A stretch of DNA of 44,769 bases, taken from the NCBI RefSeq assembly GCF_004137685.1, contig NZ_QYBB01000036.1, positions 1 to 44,769 of the forward strand. The letters are read 5' to 3'. A program made the position numbers and the translations under genes. How positions within the stretch are numbered: position 1 is the first letter of the stretch; each line of letters starts with the position of its first letter. The DNA is from Lichenibacterium minor. Its GTDB lineage: Bacteria > Pseudomonadota > Alphaproteobacteria > Rhizobiales > Beijerinckiaceae. Under the pieces are notes generated by a model that saw only the letters and a program-made list of their open reading frames with translations, did not search any database and was not told the DNA's origin. Below are positions 34,323 through 42,083 of the stretch, in pieces.

Positions 34323-34814
34323 ATGACCCATCCGAGACTGGACCGGATCGACCTCAAGATCCTGGCCCGGCTCCAGCGCCAGGGCCGCATGACCAACGTC
34401 ACCCTGGCGGAAGCCGTCGGCCTGTCGGCGAGCCCCTGCCTGCTCCGCGTCAAGCGGCTGGAGAAGGCGGGGTTCATCACGGGCTACGGCGCGCAGATCA
34501 ACCTGGCCAAGCTCGGCGAAACGGTATCGATCTTCACCGAGGTCACGCTCGCCGACCACAGGCTCGAGGACTTCGCCCGCTTCGAAGCCGAGATCCGCAA
34601 CGTCGACTCCCTGGTCGAGTGCCACCTCATCTCGGGGGGCTACGACTACCTGCTGAAGTTCGTCACCCGCGGCGTCGGCCAATACCAGGAGGTCGTCGAG
34701 GACCTGCTGCGGCGCGAGATCGGCATCGCCAAGTACTTCAGCTATATCGTCATCAAGTCGCCCATCGTGAAGCCCTACCTGCCGCTCGCGGCGCTGTTCG
34801 AGCCGCGGCGATGA
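34323..34814 (+). CDS. Lrp/AsnC-family transcriptional regulator
   Basis: A 163-residue regulator. An N-terminal helix-turn-helix (LDRIDLKILARLQRQGRMTN, then LAEAVGLSASPCLLRVKRLEKAGFI) is followed by the RAM ligand-binding/oligomerisation domain (VECHLISGGYDYLLKFVTRG). These proteins respond to amino acids and often control neighbouring catabolic or transport genes. It lies on the plus strand, three bases from the end of the convergent M20 gene, and 137 bases after the FAD oxidoreductase. Its target could be either side. Confidence 0.9.
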   Translation: MTHPRLDRIDLKILARLQRQGRMTNVTLAEAVGLSASPCLLRVKRLEKAGFITGYGAQINLAKLGETVSIFTEVTLADHRLEDFARFEAEIRNVDSLVECHLISGGYDYLLKFVTRGVGQYQEVVEDLLRREIGIAKYFSYIVIKSPIVKPYLPLAALFEPRR

Positions 34815-34817
34815 CGC

Positions 34818-35996
34818 TCACGCGGCGTCCCGTCCCCACCAGCCGCGCGCGATCCCCAGCCAGTAGCCCACGCCGAGCGGGATGGCGGCGTCGTTGAAGT
34901 CGAAGGTCGGGGCATGGAGGGCGGGCGACGGGCGACCCGGCTCCGCGGTGCCGATCAGCGCATAGGCGCCGGGCCGCCGTTCCAGCATGAAGCCGAAATC
35001 CTCCGACGTCATGTTGGGCGGCGTCGGCTCCTCGACGGCGTCCGGGCCGACGAGGTGCCGCATCGTTTCGGCGGCGAAGCGCGCCTCGGCGGGCGCGTTC
35101 GCGGTCAGCGGATAGGCGCCGTGGAACGTCACCCGGCCCCGCGCGCCGTGGGCCGCCGACACGCCCTCGACCAGGGCCGCCATGCCGTCCCGCAGGCGGG
35201 CCATCACGTCCCCGTCGAGCGTGCGGAGGGTGCCGCGGATCTCCGCGGACGACGGCAGCACGTTGTCGGACGAGCCCGCGTTGAACATGCACACCGACAG
35301 CACCGCCGCCGCCAAGGGGTCGGTGCGGCGCGACACCAGCGTCTGCAGCTGGCCGACCAGCGCGCAGCCCACCGGGATGGGGTCGACGGCCAGATGCGGC
35401 TGGGCCGCGTGGCCGCCGCGCCCCTCGATCAGGATCGTGAAGCGGACGCCGGCCGCCATGACGGGCCCGGCGCAGATCCCGAAATGGCCGATGGGCAGGG
35501 TCGGCCAATTGTGCAGCCCGAAGCAGGCCTCCACCGGGAAAAGGTCGAGGAGTCCGTCCTCGATCATGCGCAACGCGCCGGCGCCGCCCTCCTCGCCGGG
35601 CTGGAACACGAGATGCACGGTGCCCCCCGGCTTCGGCCCGCGCGCCAGCGCGTCCGCGGCGCCGAGCAGCATGGCGACATGGCCGTCGTGCCCGCAGGCG
35701 TGCATCCGGCCCGGGTGCCGGGACGCGTGGGCGACGCCGCTTTCCTCGGCGATGGGCAGGGCGTCCATGTCGGCGCGCAGCAGGATCGCGCCCGGCCCCT
35801 CGCCGCGGATGGTCCCCACCACGCCGGTGCCGCCGAGGCCGCTGTGGACCTCGAGGCCGAGCGCGGCCAAGCGGCCCGCCACGATGCCCGCCGTGCGGCG
35901 TTCCTCGAAGCGCAGCTCCGGATGGGCGTGGAGGTCCCGCCGCAGGGCGACCAGCCCGTCGAGGGCGGCGGCATCGAGGGAAGCGTGCAGCGTCAT
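34818..35996 (-). CDS. M20 family metallo-amidohydrolase (hippurate hydrolase/IAA-amino-acid hydrolase type)
   Basis: A 392-residue cytoplasmic enzyme that should hydrolyse an N-acyl amino acid. It shows LRRDLHAHPELRFEE, the metal ligands in MHACGHDGHVAM and PGEEGGAGA, GLHNWP, GRGGHAAQPH of the lid domain, and NMTSEDFGFML near the end. Length and order match the M20D subfamily. ATG 35996 overlaps the GntR stop (ATGA), so the two are co-translated. It probably releases a free amino acid for the oxidases and transaminase encoded next to it. Confidence 0.9.
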   Translation of the reverse strand: MTLHASLDAAALDGLVALRRDLHAHPELRFEERRTAGIVAGRLAALGLEVHSGLGGTGVVGTIRGEGPGAILLRADMDALPIAEESGVAHASRHPGRMHACGHDGHVAMLLGAADALARGPKPGGTVHLVFQPGEEGGAGALRMIEDGLLDLFPVEACFGLHNWPTLPIGHFGICAGPVMAAGVRFTILIEGRGGHAAQPHLAVDPIPVGCALVGQLQTLVSRRTDPLAAAVLSVCMFNAGSSDNVLPSSAEIRGTLRTLDGDVMARLRDGMAALVEGVSAAHGARGRVTFHGAYPLTANAPAEARFAAETMRHLVGPDAVEEPTPPNMTSEDFGFMLERRPGAYALIGTAEPGRPSPALHAPTFDFNDAAIPLGVGYWLGIARGWWGRDAA

Positions 35997-36700
35997 GGTG
36001 CGGAGGCTCCGGACCCCGGGGCGCCGATGCGGCGCAGGATGTGGATGGGATCGGCGAGGTGGCGGCCGAGTTCGGCCTGCGCGGCCGCGAGGTCGTCGCC
36101 CGTCGCCAGCGCGGCCAGGCGGCGGTGCTCGGCGGCGAGTTCGGCGCTCGACCGATAGCCGGCCATCAGGAGATGGAGGCACAGGCGGGTCTCGGCCTGG
36201 ACGGTGTCGAACATGCGGGACAGGCGCGGGCTCGCGGCCGCGTCGACCAGGGCGCGGTGGAAGGCGAGGTCGGCGTCCGCGACCTCGCGCCAGTTCTCGG
36301 CCGCGACGGCCTCGGCCATGCGCTCCGCCTCGGCGGCGAGCCGCAGGCGCAGCGCGGCGCGGTCGGGCAGGGCCGCGATGCGTCGGAGCGCCGCCCCCTC
36401 GATGGCTTCGCGGGCGAGGTACACGTCGGCGAGGTCGGCCTCCGTCAGTTCGACCACGAAGACCCCGCGATGCGGATGCCCGACCAGAAGCCCTTCCTGC
36501 ACGAGCCGCTGCATGGCTTCCCGCACGGGGCCGCGGCTGACCGCGAAGCGGGTCGCGAGGTCGGCCTCGTTCATCTGCTGGCCGGGCCGGAAGAGCCCCG
36601 ACAGCACGGCGTCCCGCATCGCGCCCGCGACCTGGCCCGACAGGGTGACGCGGGGCAGGCGCGAAAGGCTCGGGGCGAGGCTCAAGACCCGTTCGACCAT
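35993..36700 (-). CDS. GntR-family regulator, FCD type
   Basis: A 235-residue regulator. The winged helix (LSGQVAGAMRDAVLSGLFRPGQQMNEADLATRFAVSRGPVREAM in its sequence, about residues 20-65, then GLLVGHPHRGVFV) is followed by an all-helical FCD ligand-binding domain (about 85-225) with His and Asp residues (DADLAFHRALVDAA, HRRLAAL) suited to a metal-bound carboxylate ligand. It is third in the leftward run HAD, PuuB-like oxidase, GntR, M20. A candidate operator ATTGT-CA-ACAAT lies in the divergent promoter at 38821-38836. Confidence 0.9.
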   Translation of the reverse strand: MVERVLSLAPSLSRLPRVTLSGQVAGAMRDAVLSGLFRPGQQMNEADLATRFAVSRGPVREAMQRLVQEGLLVGHPHRGVFVVELTEADLADVYLAREAIEGAALRRIAALPDRAALRLRLAAEAERMAEAVAAENWREVADADLAFHRALVDAAASPRLSRMFDTVQAETRLCLHLLMAGYRSSAELAAEHRRLAALATGDDLAAAQAELGRHLADPIHILRRIGAPGSGASAP

Positions 36701-36786
36701 CGGAACGGCGCTGCGCCGCAGCCCCGTTCGGGCGATCGGCGGGCAAGCCGCGACGAAGGTGGCCGAGCCGCGGGGGAAGCAGGCCT

Positions 36787-38067
36787 TCAATGGAGCCGGT
36801 CCTGCAGCTTGTACCAGGCGCCGACGAGGGGCAGGAACCAGGGCGGCCCGAAATGCCCCCTGATGGCGGGCCACGGCATCCCGCCCCACGGGTTGGCGTC
36901 GCGATCGCCCGCCATCACGGCCGCCATCGCCTGGCCCATGTGGGTCGCCATCTGCGTGCCGTGGCCGCTGTAGCCCATGGAATAATAGAGCCCGTCGTGC
37001 TGCCCCGCCCGGGGCAGGCGGTCCTGGGTCATGTCGACGATGCCCCCCCAGCACCAGTCGAGGCGCGTGCCGGCGAGCCCGGGGAAAACCTTCAGCATGC
37101 CGGCTTCGAGGATGCGGCCGCTCTTCGCGTCCGACGTGGCGCTCGACAGGGCGAAGCGCGCCCGGCCGCCGAAGAGCAGGCGGTCGTCCGGCGTGGCGCG
37201 GAAGTAGTGGCCGACCGTCTGCGTGGTGGTGCACATGCGCCGGCGCGGCATCAGGGCGTCGAGCGTCGCGCGGGGCAGCGGCTCGGTCACCACGATGAAG
37301 CTGCCGATCGGCACGATGCGGCGCCGGTAGCGGAAGAAGGGTCCCGACATGGAGGGACCCGTGGCGAGCAGGACCTGTCCGGCGCGCAGCGTGCCGCGCG
37401 CCGTCTCGACGTCGTGCGCGTCGGTGCGGCCGATGCGCTTCAGGCGCCGAACGGGAGCCTGCTCGTGGATGCGGGCGCCGCGCCGCACCGCGGCCTCGGC
37501 GAGGCCCACCACGTAGCGGCCCATGTGCATGCTGCCGGACTTCGGGTAGAGCAGCCCGCCGTGGAAGCCGCCCGAGCCCAGCTCGTCCCCCAGCGCGTCG
37601 CGCGGCACCAGGCGCACGTCGGGGTCGGCGCCGCGGTGGAGCGCGTCGCGGGCGCGGGCGAGCTTGTCGTAGTGCTCGGGCTTGGCGGCGAGCTTGAGCT
37701 TCCCGGTGCGCCCGAAATCGCAATCGATCCCCTCCTCGGCCACGATGCGCTCGACCGTGTCGACGGCGTCGTCGAAGGCGCGGTAGAGCGCCACGGCCCG
37801 CCCGAAGCCGAAGCGGGCCTCCATGGTGGCGAAGTCCTGGAAGAAGCCGTTGTTGCATTGCCCCCCGTTGCGGCCCGAAGCGCCGGCCCCGACGTGGTCG
37901 GCCTCGAGGAGCGCCACGCTGGCGCCGCGCTTCGCCAGGGCCAGGGCGGCCGACAGGCCCGTGAAGCCGCCGCCCACCACCGCGACGTCGACGCGGCCCC
38001 CGATCGGCCCCGGCGTGGCGCCGGTGAAGGGCGCCGCCGTGTCGTGCCAGTAGGATGCGAGCTTCAC
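36787..38067 (-). CDS. FAD-dependent amine oxidoreductase, PuuB-like
   Basis: A 426-residue DAO-family protein similar to gamma-glutamylputrescine oxidase. Features are SYWHDTA at the N-terminus, the FAD motif VGGGFTGLSAALALAKRG (about 31-48), GAGASGRNGGQCNNGF, LLATGPSMSGPF and the C-terminal MGYSGHGTQMATHMGQAMA and KLQDRLH. PuuB proteins oxidise the C-N bond of glutamylated polyamines to aldehydes, but related enzymes act on other amines and amino acids, and no PuuA-like ligase is present. ATG 38067 is 13 bases after the HAD gene; the GntR gene follows after 86 bases. Confidence 0.87.
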   Translation of the reverse strand: MKLASYWHDTAAPFTGATPGPIGGRVDVAVVGGGFTGLSAALALAKRGASVALLEADHVGAGASGRNGGQCNNGFFQDFATMEARFGFGRAVALYRAFDDAVDTVERIVAEEGIDCDFGRTGKLKLAAKPEHYDKLARARDALHRGADPDVRLVPRDALGDELGSGGFHGGLLYPKSGSMHMGRYVVGLAEAAVRRGARIHEQAPVRRLKRIGRTDAHDVETARGTLRAGQVLLATGPSMSGPFFRYRRRIVPIGSFIVVTEPLPRATLDALMPRRRMCTTTQTVGHYFRATPDDRLLFGGRARFALSSATSDAKSGRILEAGMLKVFPGLAGTRLDWCWGGIVDMTQDRLPRAGQHDGLYYSMGYSGHGTQMATHMGQAMAAVMAGDRDANPWGGMPWPAIRGHFGPPWFLPLVGAWYKLQDRLH

Positions 38068-38080
38068 CGGCGGGCCCGCC

Positions 38081-38755
38081 TCAAAGGCCGCAGCATCCCG
38101 CGAGGCCGCCGATGTCGGCGATCTCGTGGGTGACGTAATGCGGGATGCGGGGGTCGTGCCCGCGCGCCACCCACACGCGGGCGCCGAAGTGCAGGTCGTA
38201 GGCGGTCATCTGGTCGTAGCGGAAGCTCGACGACACGTGCATCATCTCCTCGGGCTTGGCGCCGAGCTGGTCGAGCATGTATTCGAAGGCCTGATAGCGG
38301 GGCTTGTAGGCCCCGGCCTGTTCGGCCGTGTAGACGCGGTGGAACGGGGCGCCGAGCTTGGCGACGTTGCTGTGGATCTGCGCGTCCATGGCGTTGGACA
38401 GGATCACCAGCGGGATCTTGCCGGCGATCGCGGACAGGCCCGCCGGCACGTCGTCGTGCGGCCCCCAGCTCGGCACCGCCTCGTAGATGGCCGCGCCGTC
38501 GGCGTCGCGGTAGGGCACGCCGTGGCGCTCGCAGGCGCGCCGCAGCGCGTTGCCGATCACCTCCGCGTAGGGCTTCCAGGCGCCCATGACCTCGTCCCGC
38601 CGGTAATTGGCGAAGTCGCCCGTGAACGCCGACATGCGGTCCGCCCCGATGCGGTCGGCGCACAGCGTCCGGGCCATGTCGGTCATGCGGAACCGGGTCA
38701 GCGTGCCGTAGCAGTCGAAGGATATGTATTTCGGCGTGAAGGTCGGGGGGGTCAT
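38081..38755 (-). CDS. Haloacid-dehalogenase type II-like hydrolase
   Basis: A 224-residue HAD-superfamily enzyme. The nucleophile is D14 in SFDCYGTLTRF (DxYGT pattern of L-2-haloacid dehalogenases rather than the DxD of phosphatases). Motif II is LVILSNAMD, motif III Lys is in AYKPRYQAFEYML, and motif IV is replaced by VSSSFRYDQMTAYDLHFGARVWVARG. Dehalogenation is the family's named activity, but many members next to amino-acid genes have other substrates. ATG 38755 faces the divergent aminotransferase gene across a 253-bp promoter region. Confidence 0.85.
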   Translation of the reverse strand: MTPPTFTPKYISFDCYGTLTRFRMTDMARTLCADRIGADRMSAFTGDFANYRRDEVMGAWKPYAEVIGNALRRACERHGVPYRDADGAAIYEAVPSWGPHDDVPAGLSAIAGKIPLVILSNAMDAQIHSNVAKLGAPFHRVYTAEQAGAYKPRYQAFEYMLDQLGAKPEEMMHVSSSFRYDQMTAYDLHFGARVWVARGHDPRIPHYVTHEIADIGGLAGCCGL

Positions 38756-38820
38756 GGCGATCCGGGGGCCTGGGAGGCCGGCGCTCGGCCTCGATCCCCG
38801 GAGTGGACCGTCCCGCCTCC

Positions 38821-38836
38821 GGATTGTCAACAATCC
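38821..38836. promoter_or_regulatory. Candidate GntR operator GGATTGT-CA-ACAATCC
   Basis: GGATTGTCAACAATCC has perfect 7-base arms and a 2-base centre. The TTGT-N2-ACAA core is the kind of site bound by FCD-type GntR regulators, and one is encoded in the adjacent operon. It lies in the 253-bp region between the divergent HAD and aminotransferase genes, 66 bases from the HAD start, where it could control both directions. Confidence 0.6.
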
Positions 38837-39008
38837 TACGATCGGGCGGACCGGGCCGCCGCGGGGGGCGGGCCGCGGGGGACGATGGCAGATGCCGCGA
38901 ACCGCCTTCGCCTTCGGCACGACCTGCCGCGACGCCCCGGCAGATCCGCAGCATCTTCCGGCGCCCGGCCCGATAATCCGTGCCGTCCCGACCGATCGGA
39001 TCTCCGTC

Positions 39009-40385
39009 ATGCTGGCCAACGACCTCGCCGAACTCGATCGCGCCCACCTGATCCACCCGGTGATGTCGTGGCGCGACCACGAGGCCCGCGGGCCCCACGT
39101 GCTGGCGTCCGGCGAGGGCGCCTACCTCACGGACGCGTCGGGCCGCACCCTGCTCGACGGCTTCTCGGGGCTGTGGTGCGTCAACGTCGGCTACGGCCAG
39201 CGCAGCGTGGTCGCGGCCGCGACCGAGCAGATGATGCGGCTGCCCTACGCGACGGGCTATTTCGGCTACGCGGCCGAGCCCTCGATCCGGCTGGCGGCGC
39301 GGCTGGCGGCGCACGCGCCCGGCGACCTCGACCACGTCTTCTTCACGCTCGGCGGCTCGGACGCCATCGACAGCGTGGTGCGCTTCATCCGCTTCTACAT
39401 GCACGCCCAGGGCACGCCGGAGCGGCGGCACGTGATCTCGCTCGCGCGGGGCTACCACGGTTCGTCGACGACGGGCGCCGGCATCACGGGCCTGCCGGCC
39501 TTCCACCGCGACTCGGACCTGCCGCTGCCCTGGCAGCACCACATCTCGAACCCCTACCCCTACCGCAACCCGGCCGGCCCCGACGCCGGGGCGATCGTCG
39601 CGGCGTCGCTGGCCGAGTTCCACGCCAAGGTCGAGGAGATCGGGGCGGACAAGGTCGCGGCCTTCTTCTGCGAGCCGATCACGGGCTCGGGCGGCATCAT
39701 CGTGCCGCCAAAGGGCTGGCTGCCGGCGATGCGCGAAGCCTGCCGCGCGCTCGGCATCCTGTTCGTCGCCGACGAGGTCATCACCGGGTTCGGCCGCACG
39801 GGGCCGATGTTCGCCTGCGAGGACGAGGGGATCGTCCCCGACATGATGACGGTGGCCAAGGGGCTGACCTCCGGCTACGTGCCGATGGGCGCGGTGCTGA
39901 TGTCGGACGCCGTCTACCGCGCCATCCGCGACGGCAGCCCCGAGGGGGCCACGATCGGCCACGGCCTGACCTATTCGGCCCACCCGGTCAGCGCCGCCGT
40001 CGGCCTCGCCGTGATGGACCTCTACGAGGGCGGCCTGCTGGCGCAGGGCCGGCGCGTGGGCGCCCACCTCGCCCGGCGCCTGTCCGCCTTCGCCGACCAC
40101 CCGCTGGTCGGCGAGGTCCGCGGCCGCGGCATGCTGCAGGGGCTCGAGCTCGTCACCGACAAGGCGAGCAAGGCCAAGCCCGACCGTGCGCTCGGCATCG
40201 CCGGCAAGCTCGCCGCGGCCGGGATCGAGAACCGTCTGATCTTCCGCGCCTTCGCCGACGACATGGTCGGCTTCGCGCCGCCGCTGTGCTGCACCGAGGA
40301 CGACATCGACATCCTGGTCGCGCGCCTGGAGGCCACGCTCGCCGCGGTGCTCGACGACCCCGAGGTCCGGGCGGCGGTGCGTTGA
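39009..40385 (+). CDS. Class III (omega-amino acid:pyruvate type) aminotransferase
   Basis: A 458-residue PLP enzyme. The cofactor residues are D255 in FVADEVITGFGRTG and the Schiff-base K284 in VAKGLTSGYVPMGA. GLWCVNVGYGQ, FFTLGGSDAIDS and SLARGYHGSS match the subgroup of diamine, taurine or beta-alanine aminotransferases. It should convert an amine or omega-amino acid to an aldehyde or semialdehyde with pyruvate or 2-oxoglutarate as acceptor. The start is ATG 39009. It stands alone on the plus strand, divergent from the HAD/PuuB-like operon, with the GntR-type site between them. Confidence 0.92.
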   Translation: MLANDLAELDRAHLIHPVMSWRDHEARGPHVLASGEGAYLTDASGRTLLDGFSGLWCVNVGYGQRSVVAAATEQMMRLPYATGYFGYAAEPSIRLAARLAAHAPGDLDHVFFTLGGSDAIDSVVRFIRFYMHAQGTPERRHVISLARGYHGSSTTGAGITGLPAFHRDSDLPLPWQHHISNPYPYRNPAGPDAGAIVAASLAEFHAKVEEIGADKVAAFFCEPITGSGGIIVPPKGWLPAMREACRALGILFVADEVITGFGRTGPMFACEDEGIVPDMMTVAKGLTSGYVPMGAVLMSDAVYRAIRDGSPEGATIGHGLTYSAHPVSAAVGLAVMDLYEGGLLAQGRRVGAHLARRLSAFADHPLVGEVRGRGMLQGLELVTDKASKAKPDRALGIAGKLAAAGIENRLIFRAFADDMVGFAPPLCCTEDDIDILVARLEATLAAVLDDPEVRAAVR

Positions 40386-40400
40386 AGCGGACCGCGCTCA

Positions 40401-40430
40401 GGCACCGCCGCCCGACCGCGCGGCGGTGCC
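40401..40430. terminator. Bidirectional terminator-like hairpin between convergent genes
   Basis: GGCACCGCCG (40401-40410) and CGGCGGTGCC (40421-40430) form a perfect 10-bp stem with a 10-base loop, in the 100 bases between the ends of the aminotransferase and RidA genes. The position fits a two-way terminator; there is no T-run on either side. Confidence 0.5.
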
Positions 40431-40485
40431 CGCCGAACCGGAAGGCCCGGGCCGGCGCGGTGGGCGAGAGCGGGCCGCCACGGCG

Positions 40486-40896
40486 CTAGGGGGCGGGGGC
40501 GGCCCCGCGCTCCGGCACCAGCGCCACGGCGTCGACCTCGACGAGGAAGCCGTGGTGGAGTTCGGTGACCGGCACGACGGTGCGGGCGGGGCGGGCGTCC
40601 GGCAGCAGGGCGGCGTAGACGGCGTTGAAGCGCGGCCAGTTGGCGACGCCGACGATGTAGGCCGTGACCTTGAGCAGGTGGCGCGGCGTGCCGCCCGCGG
40701 CGTCCAGGATCGCCAGCATGTTGCCGACGGCCTGCCGCGCCTGGGATTCGAAATCCCCGCCGGGATCCCGCGTCCCGTCGGGGCGGACGGGGAGCTGGCC
40801 CGAGATGTAGAGGTGGCCGCCGCCCGACATGCCCTGCGCGTAATGGCCCGCCGGGGCCGGTGCGGCCGCGGTGGCGACCTCGACGATGTCGTCCAT
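40486..40896 (-). CDS. RidA family enamine/imine deaminase
   Basis: A 136-residue protein of the YjgF/YER057c/UK114 family. LYISGQLPVRPDG, QARQAVGNMLAILDAAGG, LLKVTAYIVGVANWPRFN, and the active-site Arg in RPARTVVPV with Glu in LVEVDAVAL are conserved, so hydrolysis of 2-aminoacrylate-type enamines is expected. ATG 40896 is nine bases after GGAGG, better than ATG 40905 or GTG 40902, although all nearly overlap the preceding gene's stop. It directly follows a PLP enzyme gene that may produce 2-aminoacrylate. Confidence 0.92.
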   Translation of the reverse strand: MDDIVEVATAAAPAPAGHYAQGMSGGGHLYISGQLPVRPDGTRDPGGDFESQARQAVGNMLAILDAAGGTPRHLLKVTAYIVGVANWPRFNAVYAALLPDARPARTVVPVTELHHGFLVEVDAVALVPERGAAPAP

Positions 40897-40898
40897 GC

Positions 40899-42083
40899 TC
40901 ACCATCCTCCGAACCTGTCCCACGTCGCCTCGACGGCCGGCGACGCGCCGCGCACGACGCGGTATTCCCGATGCTGCGCGCCCGTCGCGCAGGCGTGGTT
41001 CGGCAGGATGCGGACGCGGTCGCCGATGGCGAGGTCGGGCAGCGCGCCGCCCGATCCGGGGCGCACCGCCACGATCCCGTGCTCCTGGTTGGCGTCCACC
41101 ACGACGAGGTCGCCATAGGGTTCGCCTCCGATGTCGCAGACCAGGCCGTAGCCCTGGTCGACGGCCTGCCGGGACGTGCCGCGGTCGCGCGACATCGCCA
41201 TCCAGCCGGCGTCGACGAGAATCCAGCCCTTGTCGCGCCGATGGCCGATCACCGTGGCCAGCACCGAAACCGCCACATCGCCGACCGTGCAGGCTCCGAT
41301 GCCCGCCATGACGAGGTCGAAGAACACGAACACGCCGGCCCGCACCTCCGTGACGCCCGTGAAATCCTCGGCCGCGAAGGCCGTCGGCGTCGAGCCGACG
41401 CTGACGACGGGGCACGGCAGCCCGGCGCCGCGCAGGATCGCGGCCGCGTCCACCACGGCGCGCCGCTCCCCTTCGGCGCAGCGGCGGAGCGCTTCGGGGC
41501 CCCGCGCCGAATAGCTTTCGCCGGCATGGGTCATCACCCCGCGCAGCTCGGCGCCTTCGCCGAGCGCGCGGCCGATCGCGACGAGGCCGTGGACGTCCCC
41601 GGGCAGCACGCCGGAGCGGTGGCCGTCGCAGTCGACCTCGATCAGGGCCGGGATGCGGTCGCCGGCGGCGCGCGACGCGGCCGCCACCGCCACCGCCTGC
41701 TCGACCGTGTCGAGCACCACGGCGACGTCGGCGCCACGGGACCGCAGGTCCAGGACGCGCCCGAGCTTGGCGGGGGCGATGCCGACGGCATAGGTGATGT
41801 CGCGCACGCCCGCGGCGGCGAACCGCTCGGCCTCCATCAGCGTCGACACCGTGGCGGGGCCGGCCGGCGAGGCCATGACCCGCCGCGCCACCTCGACCGA
41901 TTTCGCGGTCTTGAGGTGCGGGCGCAGGGACACGCCGGAGGGGCCGAGCCGCCCCCGCAGCCGGGCGACGTTGTTCTCCATCCTGGCGACGTCGAGGACG
42001 AGGCAGGGCGTGTCCACCCCGTGCAGCGTGTCGGGCCGCGCCTCGCCGCGCGCCGCCGCGGCCTGCTCCATCGCGCTCATCAT
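40899..42083 (-). CDS. D-serine dehydratase / D-threonine aldolase-fold PLP enzyme
   Basis: A 394-residue enzyme with an alanine-racemase-like N-terminal barrel. The predicted PLP lysine is K58 in LRPHLKTAKS (RPHxKT is the family signature). The C-terminal domain has H363 and C365 in LPNHACATG, matching the zinc ligands of D-serine dehydratase and D-threonine aldolase. It would act on a D-3-hydroxy-amino acid, giving either pyruvate plus ammonia through 2-aminoacrylate, or glycine plus an aldehyde. RidA and aldehyde dehydrogenase genes on either side fit both options. ATG 42083 overlaps the aldehyde dehydrogenase stop (ATGA). Confidence 0.87.
   Translation of the reverse strand: MMSAMEQAAAARGEARPDTLHGVDTPCLVLDVARMENNVARLRGRLGPSGVSLRPHLKTAKSVEVARRVMASPAGPATVSTLMEAERFAAAGVRDITYAVGIAPAKLGRVLDLRSRGADVAVVLDTVEQAVAVAAASRAAGDRIPALIEVDCDGHRSGVLPGDVHGLVAIGRALGEGAELRGVMTHAGESYSARGPEALRRCAEGERRAVVDAAAILRGAGLPCPVVSVGSTPTAFAAEDFTGVTEVRAGVFVFFDLVMAGIGACTVGDVAVSVLATVIGHRRDKGWILVDAGWMAMSRDRGTSRQAVDQGYGLVCDIGGEPYGDLVVVDANQEHGIVAVRPGSGGALPDLAIGDRVRILPNHACATGAQHREYRVVRGASPAVEATWDRFGGW

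Noticed and set aside
36787..38067. Naming the PuuB-like gene puuB
   Set aside because: No puuA-type ligase or puuD hydrolase is in the window and the DAO family is broad, so the substrate is not supported.
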